Below are positions 1 to 8,711 of a DNA stretch of 64,000 bases, piece after piece. Origin of the DNA: Amycolatopsis sp. WQ 127309. GTDB lineage: Bacteria > Actinomycetota > Actinomycetes > Mycobacteriales > Pseudonocardiaceae. The position numbers were made by a program, and so were the translations under genes. Below the pieces are notes generated by a model. That model was given only the letters and a program-made list of their open reading frames with translations. It ran no database searches and was not told the origin of the DNA. Each line of letters starts with the position of its first letter. The stretch's first letter is position 1. The stretch lies in assembly GCF_023023025.1 (NCBI RefSeq), contig NZ_CP095481.1, forward strand, positions 7,143,001-7,207,000, in the 5' to 3' direction.

Positions 1-19
1 CTGAGGTGGGGGAGGTGTC

Positions 20-379
20 GTGGCGGTTCTCGGGGATGTTCTTGCTCTGGGTTCGGAGCTCGAGCGTTCGTATCCGCTGTACGTGCGCGGCCGGTTGAAG
101 TTTCGGGTCAAGCAGATCGTCTATGTGGCGTTCTCGCCCGACGAGCTGGTGATGGGGTTCGCGTACCCGAAGGAGGAGCGCGCCGCGCTCGTCGCCGGTG
201 AGCCGGGGAAGTTCCGGCTGCCGTCGGAGTCGGACATGCGGTTCAACTGGGTCCACGCCGAGCTCGCCGCGCTGGATCCGGCCGAGGCTCGCGAGTTCGT
301 AGTGGACGCGTGGCGGATGGTGGTGCCCCAGAAGGTCTCCCGCGCCTACGACCTCGTCCATCCCGATGGTCCGGGATGA
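20..379 (+). CDS. MmcQ/YjbR-like protein
   Basis: This 119-residue protein looks like the MmcQ/YjbR family, small soluble proteins with a CyaY-like fold. The family-like pieces are FAYPKEERAALV near residue 48 and a C-terminal DAWRMVVPQKVSRAYD stretch. An in-frame TGA at bases 2-4 rules out any start further upstream, and GGGGGAGG sits four bases before the GTG start. The biochemical role of the family is not settled, although DNA binding has been proposed for some members. No partner gene is visible because the window begins here. Confidence 0.8.
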   Translation: MAVLGDVLALGSELERSYPLYVRGRLKFRVKQIVYVAFSPDELVMGFAYPKEERAALVAGEPGKFRLPSESDMRFNWVHAELAALDPAEAREFVVDAWRMVVPQKVSRAYDLVHPDGPG

Positions 380-512
380 CGGTGCCCGCGGTCGGGGTTC
401 GTCCCTCGATGAGCGTCCGGCCGCACCTGTCCGCGGACCTGGCTGCACAGCGCGTACGCGTCCGACTCGGGAGATCTCTCGTGCGAAGGGAGCGGCCGGG
501 AGCCGGGCCGTC

Positions 513-1451
513 TTATGCCGGGGGCGCCGCCCACGCGTCGAGGTCGTCCCAGGCGGTGAGCCGGCGTCCGCTGGTGAACCGGCGGTGCGCGCCGGTCAGC
601 GGGTCGTCGAAGTCGAGCACTTTCGCCAGCAGCTGCAACGGTTTGGTGAAGTCGTCGAGCGGGGTTTCGGTCAGGTCGGGGTAGAAGTCGTCGCCGAGGA
701 TCGGGATGCCCAGGCCGCTGAGGTGCACGCGCAGCTGGTGCGTCCGGCCGGTCGACGGCGCGAGCCGGTAGCGGCCCAGGCCGTCGCGGTGCTCGAGCAG
801 CTCGACGTACGTCTCGGCGTTCGGCTCGCCCGGCACCTCCCGCGCGGCGAGCACCCCGCGTTCCTTGAGGATCCGGCTCCGCACGGTCCGCGGCAGCTCC
901 AGTGTCGGGTCGTACGGCGCGATCGCCTCGTACTCCTTGTGCACCTTGCGATCCCGGAAGAGTGTCTGGTACTTGCCGCGCACCTCCGGGGTGATCACGA
1001 ACATCACGAGCCCGGCGGTGACGCGGTCCAGCCGGTGCGCGGGGGACAGCTGCGGCAGGTCGAGGTCGCGGCGCAGGCGCACGAGCGTCGTCTCGAGGAT
1101 GTGCTTGCCGCGCGGGATGGTGGCCAGGAAGTGCGGCTTGTCGACGACGAGCAGGTGCTCGTCGCGGTGCACGACGTCGATGGTGAACGGCACCGGCACC
1201 TCGTCCGGCAGGTCGCGGTGGAACCAGATGAACGAGCCGGGCTCGAACGGAGTGTCGACGCCCAGCGGGCCGTCGAGGCCGTGGATGCGTTCTTCGCGCA
1301 GCATCCGCTCGATGCGGTCCGGCGTCTCCCGCGGCAGCCGGTCGACGAGGTGGGCCAGCAGTGTCGGCCAGTCGCCCTCGGCGGGCAGTTTCAGCCGGGC
1401 GGGGTCGAGCCCGTGGCGGGGCGGGATCGGCGGCCGGAGCTTGCGTCTCAT
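513..1451 (-). CDS. RluA-family pseudouridine synthase
   Basis: The 312-residue protein is a cytoplasmic RNA-modifying enzyme that isomerises uridine to pseudouridine in rRNA or tRNA. The RluA signature HRLDRVTAGL lies near residue 142, with the catalytic Asp in HRLDR, and the second family block GRTHQLRVHL is near residue 236. An N-terminal extension of about 90 residues precedes the catalytic core, as in actinobacterial members often called RluA-like. The ATG at 1451 is the natural start, and 16 bases separate it from the next gene on the same strand. The exact uridine target cannot be read from sequence. Confidence 0.93.
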   Translation of the reverse strand: MRRKLRPPIPPRHGLDPARLKLPAEGDWPTLLAHLVDRLPRETPDRIERMLREERIHGLDGPLGVDTPFEPGSFIWFHRDLPDEVPVPFTIDVVHRDEHLLVVDKPHFLATIPRGKHILETTLVRLRRDLDLPQLSPAHRLDRVTAGLVMFVITPEVRGKYQTLFRDRKVHKEYEAIAPYDPTLELPRTVRSRILKERGVLAAREVPGEPNAETYVELLEHRDGLGRYRLAPSTGRTHQLRVHLSGLGIPILGDDFYPDLTETPLDDFTKPLQLLAKVLDFDDPLTGAHRRFTSGRRLTAWDDLDAWAAPPA

Positions 1452-1467
1452 CGTGCCCCGACTGTAG

Positions 1468-1860
1468 CTAACCGTCCGTCGGGGTCCGGTAGCGCGCGAT
1501 GTAGCGGGCGGTGGCCTCGGCGTTGGCGGCCGCGGCCGCCTCGGCGCGGGTGCGGCGGCCGGTGTCGTGCGGGAAGCCGTGCCGGCCGAGCCGGTGCTCG
1601 ATGCTCTCCTCCATGTACGCGCAGGAGTAGAAGTACGCGACCAGCGCGGCCATCAGGACCAGCGAGAGCCGGAGCCCGATCGGGCCGGGCAGCAGCAGCC
1701 AGACGAGGCACAGCGGCACGATGCCGATCGACCGCTGGAGCACGAACCGGGCCCGCCAGTGTTTCGACGTCGCGTCGTGCAGGACCCATTCGCCGTAGCG
1801 GTCCGGTAACCGGACGCCGACCGCGTAACCGGACCAGCGGAGCACACCAGGTCGTTCCAT
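1468..1860 (-). CDS. DUF5313-like small membrane protein
   Basis: This 130-residue protein resembles the actinobacterial DUF5313 family: an N-terminal segment RWSGYAVGVRLPDRYGEWV, two hydrophobic stretches around residues 45-60 and 62-80, and the tail motif EHRLGRHGFPHDTGRRT. It is probably an inner-membrane protein of unknown function. The gene is divergent from the OhrR/MarR-like gene at 1931, and two back-to-back palindromes at 1874-1903 begin 14 bases upstream of its ATG, so it is very likely repressed by that regulator. It may be co-transcribed with the downstream pseudouridine synthase. Confidence 0.75.
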   Translation of the reverse strand: MERPGVLRWSGYAVGVRLPDRYGEWVLHDATSKHWRARFVLQRSIGIVPLCLVWLLLPGPIGLRLSLVLMAALVAYFYSCAYMEESIEHRLGRHGFPHDTGRRTRAEAAAAANAEATARYIARYRTPTDG

Positions 1861-1873
1861 GAGGCTCAGAGTA

Positions 1874-1903
1874 CACTAATCGTTAGTGCACTAATCATTA
1901 GTG
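1874..1903. promoter_or_regulatory. Double palindromic operator (MarR/OhrR type)
   Basis: Two adjacent 15-bp palindromes are read directly: CACTAATCGTTAGTG (1874-1888) and CACTAATCATTAGTG (1889-1903). The second has perfect 7-bp arms around one C. The pair is AT-rich in GC-rich surroundings and lies between the divergent starts at 1860 and 1931. This is what a MarR-family dimer pair would bind. Control of both genes is an inference. Confidence 0.85.
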
Positions 1904-1930
1904 CGACCAGCGACACGGTAGGATCGGGGC

Positions 1931-2368
1931 ATGATCGACCTGGGCGAGGACCCGCTGAAGCTCGACCGGCAGGTGTGTTTCGCGCTGTCGGTGGCTTCGC
2001 GCAGCGTGATCGCGATCTACCGCCCGCTGCTGGAGCCGCACGGCCTGACCCACCCGCAGTACCTGGTGCTGCTCGCGCTGTGGGAGCGGTCGCCGCGGTC
2101 GGTGAAGGACCTCGGCGCGTCGCTCCGCCACGAGCCGGCGACGCTGTCGCCGCTGCTCAAGCGCCTGGAGGCGCTCGGCTACGTCACGCGCGCCCGGAGC
2201 CGGTCCGACGAGCGCCGGCTGACGGTCGAGCTGACGGACCAAGGTCGCGCGCTGCGGGCCGAAGCCGAGAAGATCCCGTACCGTGTCGTCGAAGAGCTGG
2301 GCATGGACCTCGGTGAGCTGGAGGCGCTGCACGCCGCGCTGGGCCGGGTCATCGCCGCCACGGCCTGA
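1931..2368 (+). CDS. OhrR-like MarR-family regulator
   Basis: This 145-residue winged-helix regulator has the OhrR-type N-terminus LDRQVCFALSVASR with Cys16 at the position of the peroxide-sensing cysteine of OhrR. The helix-turn-helix covers roughly residues 50-75 and the wing SRSDERRLTVELTDQG roughly 95-110. OhrR proteins release DNA when this Cys is oxidised by organic hydroperoxides. The usual partner ohr is not adjacent; the divergent gene encodes a DUF5313-like membrane protein instead. The double palindrome 28 bases upstream suggests autorepression. The family call is firm, and peroxide sensing is inferred from the Cys. Confidence 0.88.
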   Translation: MIDLGEDPLKLDRQVCFALSVASRSVIAIYRPLLEPHGLTHPQYLVLLALWERSPRSVKDLGASLRHEPATLSPLLKRLEALGYVTRARSRSDERRLTVELTDQGRALRAEAEKIPYRVVEELGMDLGELEALHAALGRVIAATA

Positions 2369-2432
2369 GTTCCGGCGGAATGCCCCCGCCGTCCCGGAGC
2401 GTTGTCCTCTTCAGTCGAGCTAGGGGGCAGTC

Positions 2433-3314
2433 GTGCTGAAGATCAGGCTGGGCGTCGCACCGGCGCAGGGTTCCGGGCCTGCGGAGTTCGCCGGGCTGGC
2501 GGAGCGGCTGGAGGCGGCGGGCGTCGACTCGCTGTGGCTGTCGGAGCTGGTCTACTCGCCGGAAGTCGACCCGATGATCGGCATGGCGCACGCGCTGGCG
2601 CGGACGTCGAAGCTGAAGGTCGGCACGGGCGTCGCGATCCTGCCCGGTCGCCACCCGGTCCTGGTCGCCAAGCAGCTGCTCACGCTGGCCGGCCTGGCGC
2701 CGAAGCGCGTGCTCCCGGTGTTCGGCCTGCGTCCGGCGCGCAAGGCCGAGCACGACCTGTTCCCGGTCCCGGAGGGCCGCCGCGCGGCGGTGTTCGACGA
2801 GTCCCTGACGTTGTTGCGTCGGCTGCTCGACGAAGACGACGTGACGTTCGAGGGCGAGTTCTTCCAGGTCCAGGGCGTCACCCTCGGCCCGCGTCCGGCG
2901 AAGCCCCTGGACGTCTGGCTGGGCGGAACCGCCCCGGCGGCCCTGGCCCGGGCGGGCCGCCTCGCCGACGGCTGGCTGGGCAGCTTCCACACGCCGGCGG
3001 AGTCCCTCGCGGCCCGTCTGGCCATCCAGCGGGCGGCATCCGAAGCCGGGCGGGAGATCGAAGAGGACCACTTCGGGTTGAGCCTGGCGGTGGCGGACCA
3101 CGGGCTCTCCCCGGAGCTGACCGCGGTGGCGGCGCGCCGTCGTCCGGGAGTACCGGTGACGGACCTGATCGCGACCAGCTGGCCCGAGGCGCGACGGCTG
3201 GTGGAGCAGCACATCGAGTCGGGCCTGAGCAAGTTCGTGATCCGGCCGGGGCACGGTGATTTCGACGGGTTCCTGGAGAAGTTCCAGTCCGAACTGGTGC
3301 CGCTGCAGAACTAG
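2433..3314 (+). CDS. LLM-class F420-dependent oxidoreductase
   Basis: The 293-residue protein is a luciferase-like TIM-barrel oxidoreductase of the type that uses F420 or FMN. Supporting blocks are the early RLGVAPAQGSG strand, the WLSELVYSPEVDPM segment, VGTGVAILPGRHPVLVAKQ around residues 63-82, and LDVWLGGTAPAALARAGRLADGWLG around 155-180. It starts with GTG at 2433 preceded by GGGGG. The substrate is unknown. Its stop codon overlaps the stop of the convergent exporter gene in the tetramer CTAG at 3311-3314. Confidence 0.85.
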   Translation: MLKIRLGVAPAQGSGPAEFAGLAERLEAAGVDSLWLSELVYSPEVDPMIGMAHALARTSKLKVGTGVAILPGRHPVLVAKQLLTLAGLAPKRVLPVFGLRPARKAEHDLFPVPEGRRAAVFDESLTLLRRLLDEDDVTFEGEFFQVQGVTLGPRPAKPLDVWLGGTAPAALARAGRLADGWLGSFHTPAESLAARLAIQRAASEAGREIEEDHFGLSLAVADHGLSPELTAVAARRRPGVPVTDLIATSWPEARRLVEQHIESGLSKFVIRPGHGDFDGFLEKFQSELVPLQN

Positions 3315-4825
3315 AACTCCAGCTGCTCCGTCTTCCGCGGCATCAGCAGCAGGGCCACCACCGAAAGCGCCGCCACCACCAGCAGCCCGATGAACACGTA
3401 GTGCGTGGCGTCCGCCAGCGCTCCGCGGACGAACCTCGTCACCGGCGTGTCCTCGTGGCTTCCCAGCACCAGGCTCGTCGCGTCCACCGACGGCGGAAGC
3501 TTGCCCGCCACGTCCGCCGGCGGGTTCGCGAACCGCGACGCCAGCGTCGCGTTCGCGATCGCGCCGAACACCGCCGCGCCCACCGCGCTGCCCAGCGAGC
3601 GGCTGAACAGGTTCGTGCCCGTCACCACGCCGCGCCGGTCCCAGCCGACCACCGACTGGACCGCCACCAGCGTCGGGCTCGACGACAACCCCAGGCCGAT
3701 GCCCAGGACGAACGCCGCGAACGCCGCCGCCCAGATCGAGGACGACGCGTTCAGCATCGCCACCAGGACGCCGCCCGCGATGACGAACACGCTGCCGATC
3801 AACGCCGTGTCGCGGAAGCCGATCTTCAGGTAGATCTTGCCCGCCAGGGACGCCGACAGGGGCCAGCCGACCGTCAGCGCCGCCACCGCGAAGCCCGCCA
3901 CCAGCGCGCCCGCGCCCAGGACGCCCTGGGCGTAGGTCGGCAGGTACGACGTCAGGCCCATCAGGACCGCGCCGACGACCACCGCGACCAGGTTGCCGCC
4001 GACCAGGACCCGCCGGGTGAACACCCACAGCGGCAGCACCGGCTCGGCGACGCGCTTCTCCACCAGCACGAACGCCACCAGCAGCAGCGCGCCGACCACG
4101 AAGATCGCCACGCTCGGCAGCGAGCCCCAGCCCCAGGCGACGCCGCCTTCCAGCAGGCCGAGGATCACCAGCGAACAGCCGACCGTGAGCAGCGCCGCGC
4201 CCGTGTAGTCGACCTTGTGCGCCTTGCGCTCGACCCGCTCGGCGAAGTTCCGGTGCAGCATCAGCGCGGCGATCGCGCCGAGCGGCAGGTTGATGAAGAA
4301 GATCCAGCGCCAGTCCAGGTACTCCGCGAAGACGCCGCCGAGCGTCGGCCCGACGACCGAGGCGACGCCCCACACGCTGGCGACGTAGCCCTGCACGCGC
4401 GCGCGCTCCTCCACCGTGTAGAGGTCGCCGATGACCGTCATCGACATCGGCTGGATCGCGCCCGCGCCGATGCCCTGCACCGCGCGGGCGGCGATCAGCA
4501 CCGGCATGCTCCACGCGGCCCCGCACAGCACCGAGCCGACGAGGAACGCCGCAATACCGAAGAACATCACCGGACGGCGGCCGAGCACGTCGGCGAACTT
4601 GCCGTAGAGCGGGACGGTGACCGCCTGGGTCAGCAGGTAGACCGAGAACAGCCACGGGAACTGCGAGAACCCGCCCAGGTCGCGCACCACCGAGGGCACC
4701 GCGGTCGCGATGATCGTGCTGTCCAGCGCGACCAGCGCCGTGCTGAGCATGACGGCGATCAGCACCGGGCCGCGTTCGGACCGGAAGCCGACCCCTTTCA
4801 CGCTGGTGGGGGCCGGGGTCGTCAT
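3311..4825 (-). CDS. DHA2-type MFS multidrug exporter
   Basis: This 504-residue protein is a 14-helix major facilitator of the EmrB/QacA type. Its first helix carries the antiporter motif C-like LSTALVALDSTIIATAVPSVV, and the loop GKFADVLGRRPVM matches the motif A consensus. Such proteins expel drugs or metabolites by proton antiport. The ATG at 4825 is chosen because GAGGAG lies ten bases upstream; another ATG at 4852 is possible but less well placed. The gene faces the DUF1015 gene across 124 bases that must hold both promoters. No dedicated regulator is adjacent. Confidence 0.9.
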   Translation of the reverse strand: MTTPAPTSVKGVGFRSERGPVLIAVMLSTALVALDSTIIATAVPSVVRDLGGFSQFPWLFSVYLLTQAVTVPLYGKFADVLGRRPVMFFGIAAFLVGSVLCGAAWSMPVLIAARAVQGIGAGAIQPMSMTVIGDLYTVEERARVQGYVASVWGVASVVGPTLGGVFAEYLDWRWIFFINLPLGAIAALMLHRNFAERVERKAHKVDYTGAALLTVGCSLVILGLLEGGVAWGWGSLPSVAIFVVGALLLVAFVLVEKRVAEPVLPLWVFTRRVLVGGNLVAVVVGAVLMGLTSYLPTYAQGVLGAGALVAGFAVAALTVGWPLSASLAGKIYLKIGFRDTALIGSVFVIAGGVLVAMLNASSSIWAAAFAAFVLGIGLGLSSSPTLVAVQSVVGWDRRGVVTGTNLFSRSLGSAVGAAVFGAIANATLASRFANPPADVAGKLPPSVDATSLVLGSHEDTPVTRFVRGALADATHYVFIGLLVVAALSVVALLLMPRKTEQLEF

Positions 4826-4949
4826 CGGTGGCGTGCTCCTCGGGGTGGCCATGACCGGAGTCAACTGCTTTGCAGTCCTAAGCATTCCATCGCGGTGGTC
4901 CGCACCCCAGCGAATTTCCGTCACAGTCCCCGGCGCGGAAGATGGGAGG

Positions 4950-6110
4950 ATGAGCGACTGGATCCGGCCGATCGAGCAGGGATGGGTGGTCCGCGACGCG
5001 GTCCCCGGCCCCGACGTCGACGAGTTCGCCGAGCCCGACCAAGTGATCGCCGCGCTGGCCGCTCCCGGCGCCGCGGACACCTTGCTGGCCGTGCAGCACC
5101 CGGCCCGCACGCCCGCGGCGCTGGCCCACGGGCTCGACCAGACCGCGGCCGTCCCGATCGCCCGGGCCATGCTCGAACGGCTCCGCAAGCGCTACTACCG
5201 GCCGATGCGGCGGTTCGTCGCGCCGTACCGGATCGAGGGCCCGGACGGCGTCGCGTCCGGCCTGCTCTGCCTGGTCGACCCGGCCGCAGTGACCGACGAC
5301 GGCACCGCGCGGGTGCGGCACACCGAGGACGTCTACCCGGACGTCGTCGCCGAGCGGGCCGCCGTGCTGGCCGGGTTGGGCTGCGCGACCAGCGCCGCGC
5401 TGCTCGTCCCGGCCACCGGCGGCGACCTGCTGACCGAGCAGGTCGAACGCGCCTGCGCCGGCCTCGGCCTGCCCGATCTGTCCACTTCGGACGCCGCGGG
5501 CCGCCGGCACGAGCTGTGGGCGGTGCCCGCCGGGCCGCTGCAGGACCGGCTGCTGGCCGCGGTCGCGGGCGCCGACCTGCTGGTCGCGGATGGCAACCAC
5601 CGCGTGGCCGCGGCCGCGGCAGCCGGCCACGGCGCACTCCTCGCCCTGGTCACAGCGGGCCCGCAGCTGCGGATCGGCGCGATCAACCGGGTGCTGACGG
5701 GCACCGGTTTCGGCCCGGAGGAGCTGGTGTCGCGCTGGTGCGCGGCCGGCCTCGACGTCCGCTTCGACGACCACGCCGTCCCGGTGCCGGGCGAGGTCGT
5801 CGTCCACGCGGGTTCGGCGGTGCTGCGGATCCCGCTCCCGAAGCAGGCCTGGCCGGACCCGGTGATCGACCACGAGATCGTCGAGCGCGTCCTGTTCGCC
5901 GACGCGCTCGACGTCGACCCGGACGGCCCGCACGTCCACCCGCTCCCGGCCGGCCGCCCGGCACCGCACGACGCGGACGCCGTGGTCCTGCTCGCCCCGG
6001 TGGCCTACGCCGACGTCCTGGCGGTGCACGCGGCGGGCCGCAGGATGCCCCGCAAGGCCACGTACTTCACACCGAAGCCCCGCAGCGGCTTGGTCCTGGC
6101 GGCGCTCTGA
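4950..6110 (+). CDS. DUF1015 family protein
   Basis: The 386-residue protein matches DUF1015, a widespread family of unknown biochemical function. The diagnostic block is VADGNHRVAAAAA near residue 211, which corresponds to the family DGHHR motif with Asn replacing the first His. N-terminal SDWIRPIEQGWVVRDAVPGPDVDEF and the RYYRPMRRFVAPYRI segment near residue 75 also fit. GGGAGG abuts the ATG at 4950 and is unusually close. The gene converges on the cyclase-like gene at 6121, leaving only ten bases between the stop codons. Confidence 0.82.
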   Translation: MSDWIRPIEQGWVVRDAVPGPDVDEFAEPDQVIAALAAPGAADTLLAVQHPARTPAALAHGLDQTAAVPIARAMLERLRKRYYRPMRRFVAPYRIEGPDGVASGLLCLVDPAAVTDDGTARVRHTEDVYPDVVAERAAVLAGLGCATSAALLVPATGGDLLTEQVERACAGLGLPDLSTSDAAGRRHELWAVPAGPLQDRLLAAVAGADLLVADGNHRVAAAAAAGHGALLALVTAGPQLRIGAINRVLTGTGFGPEELVSRWCAAGLDVRFDDHAVPVPGEVVVHAGSAVLRIPLPKQAWPDPVIDHEIVERVLFADALDVDPDGPHVHPLPAGRPAPHDADAVVLLAPVAYADVLAVHAAGRRMPRKATYFTPKPRSGLVLAAL

Positions 6111-6120
6111 CGCCGGGCGG

Positions 6121-7071
6121 TCACGACCCGTCCCACCAGGTCAGGACGCGCGTCGCCGACAGGGTCAGCCACTTCGACGGCTCGCCCTCCGGGACGTCGG
6201 TCTCGAACCACACCCGGCCTGGGAGCCGGCGGCCCTGGAGCCATCTGCCGTCCGGCTGCCGGGCCGCGCGGATCAGCTCGATCGCCTCCGCCATGCGCGG
6301 GTCCGGGCGCGTGCCGTCCAGCCGGGACGCGAGGCGGAAGTACTCGGCCGCGTTGAGCACGTCGTAGTGCCAGCGGAACGGGTACGAAAAGCCGCTCACG
6401 TCCGGCAGCACCGGTTCGCCGGTCGACAGCCGGCGGAAGAGGCCGCGCTCCAGGAGGTATTCCTCGCCGCCGCGGCGGGCGGCGTGGGTCGCCGGTGAGC
6501 CGCCCGTCGTCGTTTCCCAGGCCAGCAGGCCCTTGAGCGAGTTGAGTGTCGAGTGGACGGACGAGCGCTTCGACCCTTCGACCCACTCGCAGTTCCAGCC
6601 GCCGTCCGGCTGGCGGTGCTCGACGAACCAGCCGGCGATCCCGGCGACGTCGGCGCCGAGCCAGAGGCCGTTCATGAGCGTCCACGCGTTGATGCAGCAG
6701 TCGACCTCGCCGTCCCAGTACGGCAGGTTTTCGTACTCCCACCGGGAGTTCTCCGCGAGCAGCTCGGCCGTCCCGCTCAGAGCAGCGGCGTCGACGCCCC
6801 ACTCACGCAGGTCGTTGAGGACCCACGTCGTCGCCGTCCAGGGCTGGCCGTCCGTCTTCATGCTCGCGAAGTCGAAGTCCGCCGGGAAGAACGCGCCGCC
6901 GGCCCACTGGCCGTCCGGGTCCTGTTTCGCCAGCAGCCGTGCGCCGAAACCTTCGGTCGTCACGCGGGCGCGGGTGGCCTCCCAGACCGTCGGCGGCTCG
7001 CCCAGCAGGTCGCGCTCGACCTGCCAGCGCAGGGCCGGATCGGCGTCGCACAGCCAGGCGAGCACGTCCAT
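6121..7071 (-). CDS. Terpenoid-cyclase-fold (prenyltransferase-like) protein
   Basis: This 316-residue protein carries repeated alpha-alpha barrel units such as QDPDGQWAGG, QPDGGWNCEW and RQPDGRWLQG, the QxxxGxW-like repeats of squalene cyclase and prenyltransferase folds. It is much shorter than squalene-hopene cyclase (about 630 residues) and I see no DXDD catalytic motif, so it is probably not a terpene cyclase. Its ATG shares one base with the TGA of the upstream DinB-like gene (TGATG), which indicates translational coupling. The function is unknown. Confidence 0.7.
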   Translation of the reverse strand: MDVLAWLCDADPALRWQVERDLLGEPPTVWEATRARVTTEGFGARLLAKQDPDGQWAGGAFFPADFDFASMKTDGQPWTATTWVLNDLREWGVDAAALSGTAELLAENSRWEYENLPYWDGEVDCCINAWTLMNGLWLGADVAGIAGWFVEHRQPDGGWNCEWVEGSKRSSVHSTLNSLKGLLAWETTTGGSPATHAARRGGEEYLLERGLFRRLSTGEPVLPDVSGFSYPFRWHYDVLNAAEYFRLASRLDGTRPDPRMAEAIELIRAARQPDGRWLQGRRLPGRVWFETDVPEGEPSKWLTLSATRVLTWWDGS

Positions 7072-7577
7072 CAGACGCCCGTGACGCCGTCGATGGCCTC
7101 CCGGAGGAAGTCCGCGTGGCCGTTGTGCCGGGCGTACTCGTGCATCATGTGGAGCATCACCAGGCGCAGCGAGACGTCCTCGCCCCAGCGCACCTGGTAC
7201 CCGGTGACGTCGAGGGACTCGGCGGCCCCTTCGATCTTGCGCGACTGCTCGACCTCGGCCTGCCAGGCTTCGAACGCCTCCGCGCGCGTCGAGGAGCTCG
7301 CGTCGTAGGCGGCCTGGAAGTCGCCGTCGGCCGAGTACCGCAGCGGGACGTCCTCGGCGTTGATCACCCGCCGGAACCAGGTGCGCTCGACCTCGGCCAT
7401 GTGCTGGACGAGACCGAGCAGGGACAGCGTCGAGGGCGGGCTCGAGGCGCGGCGAAGGTCCTCGTCGGACAGTCCGTCGCACTTCATGGCGAGGGTGGCG
7501 CGGTGGAAGTCGAGGAACGTGCGCAGCATTTCGCGCTCGCCCCCGATCGAGGGCGGTTCCGGGCGTTCGGTGGTCAC
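7071..7577 (-). CDS. DinB/DUF664 family protein
   Basis: The 168-residue protein has the four-helix DinB architecture with putative metal-binding His residues in LLGLVQHMAEVERTWFRR and HMMHEYARHNGHADFLREAIDG. DinB-like proteins in actinobacteria include thiol-dependent transferases and hydrolases, but the activity here is unknown. The GTG at 7577 is the likely start, since the frame upstream lacks family features. It is the first gene of a two-gene operon with the cyclase-fold protein, joined by a TGATG overlap. Confidence 0.85.
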   Translation of the reverse strand: MTTERPEPPSIGGEREMLRTFLDFHRATLAMKCDGLSDEDLRRASSPPSTLSLLGLVQHMAEVERTWFRRVINAEDVPLRYSADGDFQAAYDASSSTRAEAFEAWQAEVEQSRKIEGAAESLDVTGYQVRWGEDVSLRLVMLHMMHEYARHNGHADFLREAIDGVTGV

Positions 7578-7631
7578 GAGGACGTGTGTATCACGCCTCG
7601 AAATGTCGTACCCGTGTTTTAAGCTCGCGCG

Positions 7632-8711
7632 GTGGACTTGCCCGTGATGCCGCCCGTGCGGCCGATGCTCGCGAAAGCCGTGCACGACGTGCCGCGCACG
7701 CCGGGCCTGCTCTACGAGCCCAAGTGGGACGGTTTTCGCTGCATCGTGTTCCGCGACGGCGACGAGATCGAGCTCGGCTCCCGCAACGACCGCCCGCTCA
7801 CCCGGTACTTCCCGGAGCTGGTGGAGCTGCTGGCCGCCGCGCTGCCGCCGAGGTGCGTGGTCGACGGCGAGATCGTCCTCGTCACCCCGGCCGGCTTGGA
7901 CTTCGAGGTGCTGCAGCTGCGGCTGCACCCGGCGGCCTCGCGCGTGCGGAAGCTCGCGGAGGAGACGCCGGCCAGCTTCGTCGCCTTCGACCTGCTCGCT
8001 CTCGGGGACACGGACCTCACCGGTTCGCCGTTCCGCGAGCGGCGCCGGCAGCTCGAAAGCGTCCTGCGGACCGACGCCGAAGGGCTGCAGCGCGTCCACC
8101 TGACCCCGCTGAGCGAGGACCCGGACCAGGCCGAGGACTGGTTCACCCGGTTCGAGGGCGCGGGTTTCGACGGCGTGATGGCCAAGCCCGCCGACGAGCC
8201 GTACGAGCAGGACAAGCGCGTCATGTGGAAGGTCAAGCACGAGCGCACGGCCGACTGCGTGGTGACCGGCTTCCGCTGGCACAAGGACGGCGCCGGCGTC
8301 GGCTCGCTGCTACTGGGGCTGTTCGACGACGAAGGCGTGCTGCACCACGTCGGCGTGGCCAGCAGCTTCACGAAGGCGCGGCGGGCCGAGCTGGTCGAGG
8401 AACTCGCGCCGCTGCGGGAAAACGCGCTGGAGGGCCACCCCTGGCGTTCGTGGGCCGAGTACGAGCCCCAGCCGGGCCGGCAACCGGGCGCGAACAGCCG
8501 CTGGGCGCCCGGCAAGGATCTCGCCTGGGAGCCGCTGCGCACCGATTGGGTGGCCGAGGTCCGCTACGAGCACCTGCAGGGCGGCCGCTTCCGCCACGGC
8601 GGGAGGCTGGTCCGGTTCCGGCCCGACCGCACCCCGGAGTCCTGCACGTACGCCCAGCTCGACGAGGCACCGCCCGCGGAGCTCGCCAAGCTGTTCGGGG
8701 AGGCGCGATGA
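7632..8711 (+). CDS. ATP-dependent DNA ligase (LigC/LigD ligase-domain type)
   Basis: This 359-residue enzyme seals DNA nicks using ATP. The adenylated lysine is Lys31 in EPKWDGFR (motif I). Further nucleotidyltransferase motifs are VVDGEIVL near residue 76, FDLLAL near 117, GVMAKPADEPY near 178 and MWKVKHER near 195. The C-terminal oligonucleotide-binding part follows. Its length fits the stand-alone ligases LigC or the ligase module of LigD. The last codons overlap the start of the polymerase gene (ATGA), so the two are co-translated and presumably act together in end joining or repair. No Ku gene is in the window. Confidence 0.93.
   Translation: MDLPVMPPVRPMLAKAVHDVPRTPGLLYEPKWDGFRCIVFRDGDEIELGSRNDRPLTRYFPELVELLAAALPPRCVVDGEIVLVTPAGLDFEVLQLRLHPAASRVRKLAEETPASFVAFDLLALGDTDLTGSPFRERRRQLESVLRTDAEGLQRVHLTPLSEDPDQAEDWFTRFEGAGFDGVMAKPADEPYEQDKRVMWKVKHERTADCVVTGFRWHKDGAGVGSLLLGLFDDEGVLHHVGVASSFTKARRAELVEELAPLRENALEGHPWRSWAEYEPQPGRQPGANSRWAPGKDLAWEPLRTDWVAEVRYEHLQGGRFRHGGRLVRFRPDRTPESCTYAQLDEAPPAELAKLFGEAR

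Noticed and set aside
366..1862. Long plus-strand frame across the pseudouridine synthase
   Set aside because: It is the antisense shadow of the synthase and DUF5313 genes, with low-complexity Arg/Ala/Gly translation and no family features.
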